From Pedobacter cryoconitis (GTDB lineage: Bacteria; Bacteroidota; Bacteroidia; Sphingobacteriales; Sphingobacteriaceae), in assembly GCF_003259615.1 (NCBI RefSeq), contig NZ_QLLR01000002.1:62001-126000 (forward strand): a stretch of 64,000 nt of DNA. The letters are read 5' to 3'. Numbering within the stretch: position 1 is the stretch's first letter; every line of letters begins with the position of its first letter. This document shows, piece by piece, positions 8,988-17,882 of the stretch. The translations under genes and the position numbers were made by a program. The notes under the pieces are model-generated. The model saw nothing but the letters and a program-made list of their open reading frames with translations. It searched no databases and was not told the DNA's origin.

Positions 8988-10118
8988 ATGAAGAAATTCA
9001 ACCTATCTGTTTCAGCACTTTCTTTTCTTGTTTTATTATCCGCGGCTTGTAAGAAAACTGACAACCCGGTTGATCCGCCAGTTGTCATCCCTCCGGTAGT
9101 AGTTCCGCCTGTCGGGTTAAGCCAGTACATGAAATTGGAAGATATGGCCTCTTTGAGCGGATTCACGGTGCTTAAGGATAGTACGTGGGCGGATGGCAGC
9201 AGTCATACGCTTTTACTGGAACCTGCACTTTTCAACGGATTACTCATTTTACCTTCCTTCCAGCAAAAGATTTACCATGGTGCTATTGTAAAAATAAATA
9301 GTATCGGTAAAAATATAGCCCCTGAATTAGTGGAGCAATATGAATTAAACCCAGTGTCAGTTAGTTCCAGTAATTATTATCCGGGAGTTAAAAATCCGGT
9401 TATAGCAAACCCTTCTTATCTGGGCACCACCACATTTTTACAAAATCTGCTGGCAAATTATTCGGGTGCGAATCAATCTCAAAGTTTCACTTTTAATAGT
9501 TTTCCTTTCACACATCTTAACGAACTGAACATTTTTTTTGGTGGAAACGTAGACATAGCCGCCTTATTCCATGTTAAAACAAAGCCTGCTGCTACTGTGG
9601 CTAAAGTAAGAAATGGATTGGTATGGAAAGTTTCACAAATTAATTTCAGTGTGGATATGAGTTTGCATACAAGCAGCATTTTCAAAGATCCTGCAAATGA
9701 TAAGCTGCTTCAGAATGAGAATCTGAGCTATATCAGCAGCATAGAATATGGCAGAATGGGTTTATTAGCTGTTCAGGCCGATACCACCCGTGAGACGCTG
9801 AATGTCATTGTAAACCGAATCAAAACTTCCGATCCATTAACTGAAGCGCAGCTGAAAATTGTTGCAAATGCCGAAATACATACTTACCTGAATGGGTACA
9901 GTGCCAGCGGTATAGAAGCGGTACAAAATGCTGCTGGTTTACAGAAAATAAAGGGTTTTATGGACCTGATTCAAAATCCGGGAACTTTTTCTGTTTCAAA
10001 TTATGGTAGTCCGTTATATTATTACATGAGAAATATCGTTGATTATGGCAGAACCCTTCAGGATGGATACAAAGTTCGTATCGATGTACAGCGGGAAAAA
10101 ATTAACAGCACTAAATAA
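8988..10118 (+). CDS. Predicted lipoprotein of unknown function
   Basis: I do not recognise the family. The N-terminus is a lipoprotein signal (FLVLLSAACKK, with lipobox cysteine near residue 21), followed by a proline/valine-rich linker (about residues 25-43, PVDPP...VVIPPVVVPP) and a 330-residue mostly polar domain without enzyme motifs. The linker suggests a protein anchored to the outer membrane and held off its surface. It lies after the siderophore receptor terminator, so it is not in that operon, and ends 5 bp before the YjbQ gene, which it probably shares a transcript with. Confidence 0.7.
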   Translation: MKKFNLSVSALSFLVLLSAACKKTDNPVDPPVVIPPVVVPPVGLSQYMKLEDMASLSGFTVLKDSTWADGSSHTLLLEPALFNGLLILPSFQQKIYHGAIVKINSIGKNIAPELVEQYELNPVSVSSSNYYPGVKNPVIANPSYLGTTTFLQNLLANYSGANQSQSFTFNSFPFTHLNELNIFFGGNVDIAALFHVKTKPAATVAKVRNGLVWKVSQINFSVDMSLHTSSIFKDPANDKLLQNENLSYISSIEYGRMGLLAVQADTTRETLNVIVNRIKTSDPLTEAQLKIVANAEIHTYLNGYSASGIEAVQNAAGLQKIKGFMDLIQNPGTFSVSNYGSPLYYYMRNIVDYGRTLQDGYKVRIDVQREKINSTK

Positions 10119-10123
10119 AGAAA

Positions 10124-10546
10124 ATGAAATTTTATCAGCATTCTATCCTGCTCAGAGAAAGAAAAAGAGGTTTTCACCTGATTACTTCTGATATTCTGCA
10201 AGAGTTTCCCGAAATCAGTGAACTAAAAACCGGGATGTGCCAGGTTTTTATTCAACATACCTCTGCTTCGCTAACCATTAATGAGAATGCTGACCCGACA
10301 GTGCGCCATGATTTCGAAATATTTTTTAATAAAGCAGTTCCGGAGAATGATCCGGATTATCTGCACGATGAGGAAGGTTCGGATGATATGCCTGCTCACC
10401 TGAAAACGGCTTTACTGGACACGTCTTTGATGATTCCAATTCGTAACGGGCGTTTAGCGCTGGGTACATGGCAGGGAATTTACCTGTGTGAACATCGCAA
10501 TTATGGGGGGTCAAGAGCAATCATGTTAACCGCCTGGGGAGAATGA
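10124..10546 (+). CDS. YjbQ/UPF0047 family protein
   Basis: Small conserved protein of 140 residues, the family's normal length. It carries QHTSASLTINENADPTVRHD in the first half and GTWQGIYLCEHR near the C-terminus; the conserved histidines and acids form a metal site in known structures. Some members have a secondary thiamin-phosphate synthase activity, but the physiological role is not settled. It starts 5 bp after the lipoprotein gene and is likely co-transcribed with it. Confidence 0.9.
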   Translation: MKFYQHSILLRERKRGFHLITSDILQEFPEISELKTGMCQVFIQHTSASLTINENADPTVRHDFEIFFNKAVPENDPDYLHDEEGSDDMPAHLKTALLDTSLMIPIRNGRLALGTWQGIYLCEHRNYGGSRAIMLTAWGE

Positions 10547-10661
10547 TAGCGGCAAAATGCCAATGAATCATACAATCTATTATCCATTTGAATATATTTG
10601 AAGACCGAAATATAAAATCGGCTTATAAACAGGTATACACCTCTCCAATCAAATTATTCAT

Positions 10662-11777
10662 ATGAAAAAAATAATTGCGGTAAAATCAAAAAAAGAACTT
10701 AAAACATTTATTGATTTTCCTCATGAGCTTTACAAAAATGATCCGTACTATGTTCCGGAATTGTTTATTGCTCAAAAAGATTTGTTAACCACCCATCCTT
10801 TTCATAAGCATTCTTCGCTGCAAACTTTTTTGCTGTATGATGGAGATCAGGTAACGGGTCGTATTGCCGCAATCCAAAATAACAATCACAATATTGCCAA
10901 CAATGCCAATGATGGTTTTTTTGGTTTTTTCGATTGTATCAATGATGCAGAAAGCGCTTCTTTACTGATTCAGGAAGCTGAAAAATGGTTAAAAGAGAAA
11001 GGCTTGACTAAAATGATCGGACCTGTTAACTTTTCTACGAACGAGCCTTGCGGTTTACTTATCCAGGGTTTTGATTCCCGTCCGGTAGTGATGATGCCTT
11101 ATAATGCTTCTTATTATCCTGCATTGCTGGAGCAAACAGGATTGGCAAAACAGGTGGACCTGATTGCCTGGAAGTGGAGTGGTGATGATTACGATGACCG
11201 TTCTGTCCAGTTAATGGATAAATTACAGTCACGTTTATTGCGCAGTAATATCACTATACGTAAAATTAACATGAAAAAATTCAAGGAGGAAGCAGAAAAC
11301 CTTCGTGAAGTATATAATAAGGCATGGGATAAGAACATGGGTTTTGTCCCATTGAATGATGAGGAATATGATTACCAGGCCAAAGACCTTAAATTAATTT
11401 TAGATCCTGATTTTTGCCTGGTTGCAGAGCAGGAAGGAAAGATTGTTGGGTTTGGTGTCGCTGTACCGGACATTAATGAGATCCTGATCAAAATTAAACG
11501 CGGCAGGTTATTCCCTACTGGTTTATTCAAACTGCTGATGAACAAGAAAAAGGTTTCAGGAATCAGAATTTTGTTGCTGGGCGTAGTGGAGGGTTACCGC
11601 AAAATGGGAATTGAAGCTTGTTTGTATGGCAATATCATTAAAGCTTACAAAGCTAAAGGATTAAAGTACGCAGAGGCATCCTGGACACTGGAACACAACG
11701 ATTTAGTCAACAATGCAATCCGTGCAATTAAAGGAGATCCGTATAAAAAATACAGAATCTACGAAAAACCAATTTAA
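10662..11777 (+). CDS. GNAT-like N-acetyltransferase domain protein
   Basis: Cytoplasmic protein of 371 residues related to a Bacteroidota group usually called hypothetical or GNAT family. The N-terminal half (KKELKTFIDFPHELYKNDP, later WKWSGDDYDDRS) is group-specific. The C-terminal half resembles a GNAT fold, with LLLGVVEGYRKMGIEACLYG as a degenerate acetyl-CoA pyrophosphate loop. The substrate is unknown. It ends 16 bp before the MscS gene on the same strand, so the two may form an operon. Confidence 0.75.
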   Translation: MKKIIAVKSKKELKTFIDFPHELYKNDPYYVPELFIAQKDLLTTHPFHKHSSLQTFLLYDGDQVTGRIAAIQNNNHNIANNANDGFFGFFDCINDAESASLLIQEAEKWLKEKGLTKMIGPVNFSTNEPCGLLIQGFDSRPVVMMPYNASYYPALLEQTGLAKQVDLIAWKWSGDDYDDRSVQLMDKLQSRLLRSNITIRKINMKKFKEEAENLREVYNKAWDKNMGFVPLNDEEYDYQAKDLKLILDPDFCLVAEQEGKIVGFGVAVPDINEILIKIKRGRLFPTGLFKLLMNKKKVSGIRILLLGVVEGYRKMGIEACLYGNIIKAYKAKGLKYAEASWTLEHNDLVNNAIRAIKGDPYKKYRIYEKPI

Positions 11778-11793
11778 GGCCTGAGAGGTATAC

Positions 11794-14166
11794 ATGAAAT
11801 TCAACAGTCATTTTTCAATTGCTCAGCGCCCGGGATTGCTGATCCTGTTTATCGTATTATTTTTTACTAGTACGGGGCTTTTGGCGCAGCAAAAGAAAGC
11901 TGCTAAAGGGAGTAGCGATCTGTCTTACCTGAATGATTCGACAGTACTCAACAAGAGCGATTATTTGCTCAGGTTGGGTAAAGTATTTGAAACCATCAAC
12001 CAGGTACAGGTAACTACTTCTTCTTTTTACCTGCTGAAACCTATCGCCACGCACTTAACGCAGGACGAAGCGGCAATCGGCTTGATGAAGAAGCGTTTAT
12101 CACAAAGTGAGCGCACCCTGAATGTACAGAATCTGCAGATGTACCAAACGTTGCTTGATGAATTGGAAGCCAACAATTTGGGCTGCATGGAAGATCTTCA
12201 ACGCTATGAGAAGGAATTAAACGGGCTTAAAACCCAGATTCTTACGCTGCGCAAGGATACCGTGCTGATGAAAATCTTCAAAACAGATTCTTTAAAGCGG
12301 ATGTTTAAAGCTGAATTTGTTGAGCTGGGCAAGAAACGTATTGTGATGGACAGCCTGATTAAAAGCAATACAGGTTTGATTAACAATCTTCAGGCACGCA
12401 CATCTGCTAATATCATCAATGTCAGGGAATTAAAATATGCAGCTGATACTCAATTGTCTTCTGTAAGTATCAAGGCATTCAGCAAGGAAAGACGATATTT
12501 ATGGGAATCTGTAGATAAAAAGGCCAATAAAAGTGTCAATTTCCAGCGTTTCCTGGATAGCGAACAGCAGATTTCCAGGTATTACTTTGAGTATACCGCT
12601 GGTCTGAGACGTTTATTATTAGTACTTGGTGCTGCTTTTTTCTTCTGGGTCTATTTTAACTTTAAAAGCCTGAAACAAAGAGGAAAATCGGATGCTGTTA
12701 AAGATCTTAATTTCACTTTCGTCAGGCCAAAGCCTTACCTGATTACGTTAATCTTCATCCTCACTTTAGCACCTGTTTTTGACTTGCTTGCCCCTGCGCT
12801 GTACATAGAGGTAATCCATATTTTACTGGCCTTAAGTGTTACTGCCCTGCTTTTCAAGCGACTTCCGAGAGCAGTTTTCTATAAATGGTGTATTTTTGTA
12901 TTGCTGTTGATTTTCCCAATTGTCTTACGTGCGATGGGAATGCCTGCACGTTATCAGCGCTGGTTATTATTGATATTCGGCATTGCTTCACTCGTTTTTG
13001 GCTTATATAGTTACAAAATTTTAAAAGAGAAAGCAGCAAAATACAGGTTATTGAAGACCGTTGGTATAATTTATATCATCTTTAATTCACTGGCAATTGT
13101 CTGTAATTTATTTGGCCGTTTTACTTTAACCCAGATTTTCTACAGCAGCGCTGTAAGTTCATTATTGCATGCCATATCGCTGATTATCCTTGCAGGAATG
13201 ATTACTGAAGCATTTTTACTACAAATCAAGACGAGCAGAATCAGGAAGAATTATCCGGAACATTTTGACTGGGAGCCTGTGGTAAAAAGCCTGCGCAGTT
13301 TGTTAGGCATTGGGGTATTCCTGATCTGGCTAACGTTATTATTGGTCAACCTGAATATATTTGACACATTTTACGAGCTTTTAGTGTCCCTTTTAACTGA
13401 AAAACGTCACATTGGAACGCTTATCTTCACTTTTGGCGGTATTGCTTTATTCCTGATCATCATTTGGGTGGCTAATTTCCTTCAGAAGTACATTGCTTAC
13501 TTTTTTGGAGACACGGGTGATGATTCCCTGGATGATAACAAAGGAGAACGTTCTAAATTGATAGTAACGAAATTAGTATTGCTTATAGGGGGCTTTTTAA
13601 TCGCTGTAGCGGCTTCCGGACTGCCAATTGACAAGATAACCGTTGTACTGGGTGCTTTGGGTGTAGGTATCGGCTTAGGGCTTCAGAATATTGTAAGTAA
13701 TTTTGTTTCCGGTATCATTTTAATATTTGATAAAACAGTTCGTATTGGCGATGTAGTGGAGATCAGTGACAAAAAGGGCCGGGTTAAAGAGATCGGAATT
13801 CGTGCAAGTACTTTATTGACAGATGATGGCGCGGAGATTATTATTCCCAACGGAGCTATTTTATCTAATAATATTATCAACTGGACGCTGACGAATAATC
13901 AGATGCGGGTAGTGATCGAATTTTCAGTCGGCAATCCTTTTCATAGAGAGGAAGTTATTGATTTGATTAAGGATGCAGTCGCTTCGAGTGATAATATTTT
14001 TACGGGTAAAGAGCCTAAGGTGATCATTGTTCCAAAAAACAAGACCAGCAGTATGATTAAGGTATATTTCTGGTGTAAGGATATATCAATGGCCGAAAAT
14101 ACAAAGAGCACGATCAACTCAGTTATCTTTGATGAACTGGAAGAAAAAGGCATTGAGATTTTATAA
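11794..14166 (+). CDS. MscS-family mechanosensitive ion channel, large type
   Basis: Inner-membrane tension-gated channel of 790 residues. The N-terminus has a signal-like segment ending in GLLAQQ, then a long periplasmic, partly coiled-coil region (about residues 40-265), and at least eight hydrophobic segments between residues 270 and 610. The MscS core starts near 590: the glycine-rich pore helix GALGVGIGLGLQNIVSNF, then the cytoplasmic beta domain with DKTVRIGDVVEI and IIPNGAILSNNIINW. The architecture is like MscK or YbdG-type channels, larger than the 286-residue MscS. The stop codon abuts that of the convergent glycosyltransferase gene. Confidence 0.9.
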   Translation: MKFNSHFSIAQRPGLLILFIVLFFTSTGLLAQQKKAAKGSSDLSYLNDSTVLNKSDYLLRLGKVFETINQVQVTTSSFYLLKPIATHLTQDEAAIGLMKKRLSQSERTLNVQNLQMYQTLLDELEANNLGCMEDLQRYEKELNGLKTQILTLRKDTVLMKIFKTDSLKRMFKAEFVELGKKRIVMDSLIKSNTGLINNLQARTSANIINVRELKYAADTQLSSVSIKAFSKERRYLWESVDKKANKSVNFQRFLDSEQQISRYYFEYTAGLRRLLLVLGAAFFFWVYFNFKSLKQRGKSDAVKDLNFTFVRPKPYLITLIFILTLAPVFDLLAPALYIEVIHILLALSVTALLFKRLPRAVFYKWCIFVLLLIFPIVLRAMGMPARYQRWLLLIFGIASLVFGLYSYKILKEKAAKYRLLKTVGIIYIIFNSLAIVCNLFGRFTLTQIFYSSAVSSLLHAISLIILAGMITEAFLLQIKTSRIRKNYPEHFDWEPVVKSLRSLLGIGVFLIWLTLLLVNLNIFDTFYELLVSLLTEKRHIGTLIFTFGGIALFLIIIWVANFLQKYIAYFFGDTGDDSLDDNKGERSKLIVTKLVLLIGGFLIAVAASGLPIDKITVVLGALGVGIGLGLQNIVSNFVSGIILIFDKTVRIGDVVEISDKKGRVKEIGIRASTLLTDDGAEIIIPNGAILSNNIINWTLTNNQMRVVIEFSVGNPFHREEVIDLIKDAVASSDNIFTGKEPKVIIVPKNKTSSMIKVYFWCKDISMAENTKSTINSVIFDELEEKGIEIL

Positions 14167-15378
14167 TTAAAGTGCATAACGTTTGATTTCCGGCTCCCAC
14201 AGATCAGAACATCTGTTGATATAATCATTTATAATTTCCTGAGTACAGGGTTTGACCAATGATTGTTCACTCAGCTCAATAGTGCTGTAAAGGTGGCTAT
14301 ATATCAGATTTTCAAGACTTTTGACGATCTTCTCTGCTTTATATTGCTTAGCGGCCTTTCGCTTCGCGGATTCGGATAGTATTTCCCTTATTTTTTCATC
14401 TTCATACAAGAAAAAAAGCACATCAGCAATGTTCTTTGGATCACGTGACACCACAAAGCCTGTCTGTCCATTATCTACTAACTCAATTTGTACGTTATCC
14501 TGGTTTAAGGTATTCACCGTAATAACCGGAAGCCCAACGGCCATAGCTTCTGCAATTGACTTTCCAAAGTTTTCTCCAACTTTACTTGCAGCCAGAAATA
14601 CATCCATAGAGCGGTAATAGAGCAACAACTGCTGCAGATCTGATGTAGTATCAAAAACAATTAGTTTATCCATTATGCCGAGGCTTTTTGCGTATTCAAG
14701 GATCTCTGCGGTGGCCCCGACCAACAGGAACTTTGCATGGTTCACTTTTTTTGCAAATTCCGCGAATCCATCAAGCGTAACCAAGTCAAATTTAGCGTTA
14801 TCTGAACGGCCTGCCCTGCCCACGATAAAGGAGTTCTGTAAGTTATTTTGCTGTTTAAATGCTTTCACCTGATGCGGCGCTGGCAGCAGGCTATTGATCT
14901 GGCTAATATCAACCGGATTTGACAATACTTTTCTTTTTGAGGTAAAATCGTCTTCCAGATCACGATCAGCAAGCATCCGGCGGACAAGAATCATTTTTGA
15001 TATAAATAAGTCATAGTCTATCAGCTTGTAATAGCTTGAATGCTCAGCCATACCAGCGTTATTGGTCATCAGCACGAGCTTTGGTTTGTTTGCTTTTACG
15101 ATAGCAAAGAGCTCCGGATCCAGCGAGCCGTCTCCGTGCCAATGAAATACGTCAGTTTCCTGAAGCAGTTTGGTAAATTTATTGAGATCTGCGTTGAGCA
15201 AAATAACATTGACACCTGATTCCCTGATCAATTCCACTCCTTCCCCGCCTTCTTTTACGCCAACAACTGTGACTTCGAAACTCTCTTTGTTAAGGAATTT
15301 ACTGATTAACCGAATGGTATATCCAGCACCTCTCAGGCCTAATTGATTTCCGGCCTCCATAATTTTTATCCTTTTCAT
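14167..15378 (-). CDS. GT4-type glycosyltransferase (GT-B fold)
   Basis: Retaining GT-B glycosyltransferase of 403 residues. LGLRGAGYTIRLISKFL is the N-terminal acceptor-side loop, VGRAGRSDNAKFD marks the start of the nucleotide-sugar domain, and FLAASKVGENFGKSIAEAMA matches the E(x)7E-type donor motif, followed by GLPVITVNT. Donor and acceptor sugars are unknown. It stands alone, but its upstream region has the same palindrome-plus--10 promoter that drives the glycosyltransferase array at 22-34 kb, so I treat it as an outlying member of that regulon, cut off from it by the biotin operon. Confidence 0.85.
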   Translation of the reverse strand: MKRIKIMEAGNQLGLRGAGYTIRLISKFLNKESFEVTVVGVKEGGEGVELIRESGVNVILLNADLNKFTKLLQETDVFHWHGDGSLDPELFAIVKANKPKLVLMTNNAGMAEHSSYYKLIDYDLFISKMILVRRMLADRDLEDDFTSKRKVLSNPVDISQINSLLPAPHQVKAFKQQNNLQNSFIVGRAGRSDNAKFDLVTLDGFAEFAKKVNHAKFLLVGATAEILEYAKSLGIMDKLIVFDTTSDLQQLLLYYRSMDVFLAASKVGENFGKSIAEAMAVGLPVITVNTLNQDNVQIELVDNGQTGFVVSRDPKNIADVLFFLYEDEKIREILSESAKRKAAKQYKAEKIVKSLENLIYSHLYSTIELSEQSLVKPCTQEIINDYINRCSDLWEPEIKRYAL

Positions 15379-15723
15379 CTATTTATTATTTTTTTGTCAG
15401 ATGGAGTCTTGATGAATAAAATATTATTGCCTTGCGGGCTTAATACTAAGTTTGATCATGTCGGGTTTATAGCGTAATATTTTCTGCATCAGGCAAACAA
15501 TTTACGTACTTTTTTAAGCCGTAAAAGGGTCATATGTCCCAAAATACAAGTATATATTATCGGGGCATCTGCATTTTTATCTGAAATTCATCAAGAAAAC
15601 AACGCTGGATCAACCTATCTTGCCAGCTAAACACTAAAATAATATGAATAATAAAAAACAACTGAATAACAAAATGTTATAAAAACAATACTATCAAATG
15701 ATAACTTGATTTAATATTATTTT
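15379..15723. other. 345-bp intergenic region between GT4 and MocR genes
   Basis: Contains regulatory site 1 and no convincing gene. A 12-codon frame (15644-15682, starting MNNKKQLNNK) follows the possible plus-strand -10 box; it is too short to call. The last 100 bp are very AT-rich. Confidence 0.5.
15497..15540 (-). promoter_or_regulatory. Palindromic operator and -10 box for the GT4 gene (site 1)
   Basis: Palindrome at 15527-15540; in gene orientation it reads GGGACATATGACCC. A TAAATTGT -10 box lies at 15504-15497, with 22 bp between, one less than in the other short-spaced sites. On the plus strand a TATCTGAA box at 15578-15585 lies 37 bp beyond the palindrome, again one base short of the long-spacing class. 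This makes the site look like a divergent element that has lost its plus-strand gene. Confidence 0.75.
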
Positions 15724-17208
15724 TCAACTTTCTTTTACGGCCTGAGTTAAGAGGTGTACTGCTTCTTCAAGCTCTCCGGTAGTCAGATTTCCGAAGCCTA
15801 ATCTCATTGCTGTAAAGCTGTCTGTCTGGTACAATAACTCCTGAGGAAGATGCAGGTTTCTCTTCAAACAATTTTTACTGATCCGCATCAGGTTCAATTG
15901 AGGATTCCATTTTGTCCAGACTGATAATCCGCCGGGTGGCGAAGAAAAACTAAGCTCTTCTCCGAGCTGCTCCCGGAGTAAATTCACAAAAGTATCACGG
16001 CGCTCCTGGTAGATTTTCACTGCCTTTTTCAAATGACGCTGAATCTCTTTTTCTTCGAGTAATTCAGCCAGCGCCTGTTCCATTAACATATCTCCCTGCC
16101 TGTCTACCAGCCTTCGGAATTTGGCCATTTCCCTGATCAGATTTTCAGGAGCAATCAGGTATCCTGAACGGAAACCGGGTGCCAGTGATTTACAAAACGA
16201 ACCAATGTAAACCACCATTCCATTGGTATCTGCACTGGCCAGCGGCAACACTGAATTCCCGTTATAATGAAAGTCATAATCATAATCGTCTTCCAGGATA
16301 ATAAAGCCATAAGTAAGCGCAAGCTGCAACAATTCGACTCTGCGCTCAGCACTCAGGGTAACTGTGGTTGGATAATGATGGTGTGGCGTGAGGTATAGCA
16401 TCCTGATCTTTTTGGTCTTGCATAACTCCCGGATTGCGTCTACAGATATTCCGTCTGCATCTACAGGAACAGAGATTATCCTGCCTCCGCACTGCTGAAA
16501 ACACATATTTGCGAGATAATAACTTAAATCGCCGACAATAACCAGGTCCCCAGGCTCGATCAGCATACTGGATGCCATATAAATACTCATATGAATACCC
16601 CTGGTAGTGAGTATGTTATTCTTATTAATATGTAATCCCCTGGTATTATTCAGATAGGATGCAAGTGTTTCCCTGAAGTATTCATTTCCTTCTACGTGAG
16701 AATAGCCGAAGTGCTTGTAATTGGTTTTGCTCTTTAAAATTCCGCCATAAACTTTGGACAACCGGTCTAATGGAAGCAGCCTTATATCGGGCAGACCATC
16801 ATTAAACTCCAATCCTGCTGTGGAACTCACGGTTAAAACGTCGAGCAGAATGCTTTGTTTAAAGCGGTAACCTGTTTCTGCAGGATAACTGGTCAGAATT
16901 TTTTCATCATAAGATTGCAGCGCAATGTTTTCCTGTGGCCCTTTATTTCTCACAAAAGTACCCTTATTTGGCCTTATTTCAGTCCATCCTTGTGCATCCA
17001 GCTCGTCATATGCAGCAATAATAGTTTTTCGGTGCACTTGAAGATCTTCTGCCAGACTTCGTGTTCCGGGCAGCTGAACACCAGCCAAAAGCACCCCTCT
17101 TTGTATCGCATTGATCATTTGATGGGCAATTTGAAGATATACCGGACGATCTAATAACCTATCGATACGAATAACACTTTGAAAAGAAATTTGAACCGGA
17201 CTACTCAT
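15724..17208 (-). CDS. MocR/PdxR-type regulator (GntR helix-turn-helix fused to aminotransferase domain)
   Basis: Transcription factor of the MocR subgroup. The N-terminal winged helix (about residues 15-85) contains GTRSLAEDLQVHRKTIIAAY. The rest is a class I aminotransferase-like sensor domain with DDYDYDFHYNG and the PLP-lysine motif YIGSFCKSLAPGFRSG. I chose the ATG at 17208 (MSSPVQISFQ); the longer frame from 17262 would reach to within 5 bp of the divergent gene. The divergent, 58-bp-spaced biotin operon is its likely target, and PLP or a biotin precursor its likely ligand. This is inference from position. Confidence 0.87.
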   Translation of the reverse strand: MSSPVQISFQSVIRIDRLLDRPVYLQIAHQMINAIQRGVLLAGVQLPGTRSLAEDLQVHRKTIIAAYDELDAQGWTEIRPNKGTFVRNKGPQENIALQSYDEKILTSYPAETGYRFKQSILLDVLTVSSTAGLEFNDGLPDIRLLPLDRLSKVYGGILKSKTNYKHFGYSHVEGNEYFRETLASYLNNTRGLHINKNNILTTRGIHMSIYMASSMLIEPGDLVIVGDLSYYLANMCFQQCGGRIISVPVDADGISVDAIRELCKTKKIRMLYLTPHHHYPTTVTLSAERRVELLQLALTYGFIILEDDYDYDFHYNGNSVLPLASADTNGMVVYIGSFCKSLAPGFRSGYLIAPENLIREMAKFRRLVDRQGDMLMEQALAELLEEKEIQRHLKKAVKIYQERRDTFVNLLREQLGEELSFSSPPGGLSVWTKWNPQLNLMRISKNCLKRNLHLPQELLYQTDSFTAMRLGFGNLTTGELEEAVHLLTQAVKES

Positions 17209-17266
17209 AAACTTAAAACTGGTACCTATTAACTGTCCGGCAAGGTAATACTTTTGGCACAAACAA
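17209..17266. promoter_or_regulatory. Divergent promoter region, MocR gene / biotin operon
   Basis: Only 58 bp separate the two starts. A TAATACTTTTGG element at 17246-17257 fits a Bacteroidota -10 box for the biotin operon, and GGTACC at 17221-17226 is a small palindrome. Any regulator binding here would affect both directions. Confidence 0.45.
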
Positions 17267-17881
17267 ATGAAACCAATGGAATTAGAAGAGCTTCTTCAAC
17301 ATATAGTCAGCAATGACCACACTCATGCCCGCTTCCTGAACACACTCTCTTTGCAGGAGAATATCGGGGCTAGAAAGATATCAGCGAATGAAAGGCCTGA
17401 AACATCCACCTATATGGTATTAAAACATGCGGCGGAAGAACACCGCCATGCCTTCTATCTGAAGAAACAAATAGCCAGGTTAAATGCAACTGCATGCCCT
17501 ACTTATGAGCCGGACTACCTGCTATCACCTTATAGCAGTAAGTACTACCTGAATAAGCTCGATGTAATGACCAGCCGTTATTTAAGGGACCACCTCCAGT
17601 TAACTGGTTCGGCTTTAAAGTTTGCGGCTTATTTACTGGTAACTTATGCGATCGAGGTACGCGCCGACTTGATTTACCCGATTTATCAGGCAGTACTTAC
17701 CCAGCAAAAGAGCAAGGTTAGCGTACGTTCTATTATTCTGGAAGAACAGGGACATCTGGAGGAAATGACTGTACAGCTCAAAAATTTCTCCACAAACTGG
17801 GAGAGTCATGCGGAAAGGATTACTGCTATAGAAGCCGTATTATACCAGGACTGGATCAATGATTTAGCCAAAGCTGTATAG
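17267..17881 (+). CDS. Ferritin-like diiron protein heading the biotin operon
   Basis: Unrecognised at family level, but the 204-residue all-helical sequence has the residues of a carboxylate-bridged diiron four-helix bundle: E31 in helix 1, E58-x-x-H61 in helix 2 (AAEEHRHAF), E130 in helix 3 (TYAIEVRAD) and E160-x-x-H163 in helix 4 (LEEQGHLEEM). It is the first gene of the operon, 1 bp before bioF. The operon lacks bioC, bioH, bioI, bioW and bioZ, the known sources of the pimeloyl precursor, so an oxidative role in making that precursor is possible. The alternatives are an iron-handling protein or an oxygenase unrelated to biotin. Motif assignment is from inspection only. Confidence 0.7.
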   Translation: MKPMELEELLQHIVSNDHTHARFLNTLSLQENIGARKISANERPETSTYMVLKHAAEEHRHAFYLKKQIARLNATACPTYEPDYLLSPYSSKYYLNKLDVMTSRYLRDHLQLTGSALKFAAYLLVTYAIEVRADLIYPIYQAVLTQQKSKVSVRSIILEEQGHLEEMTVQLKNFSTNWESHAERITAIEAVLYQDWINDLAKAV

Positions 17882-17882
17882 G

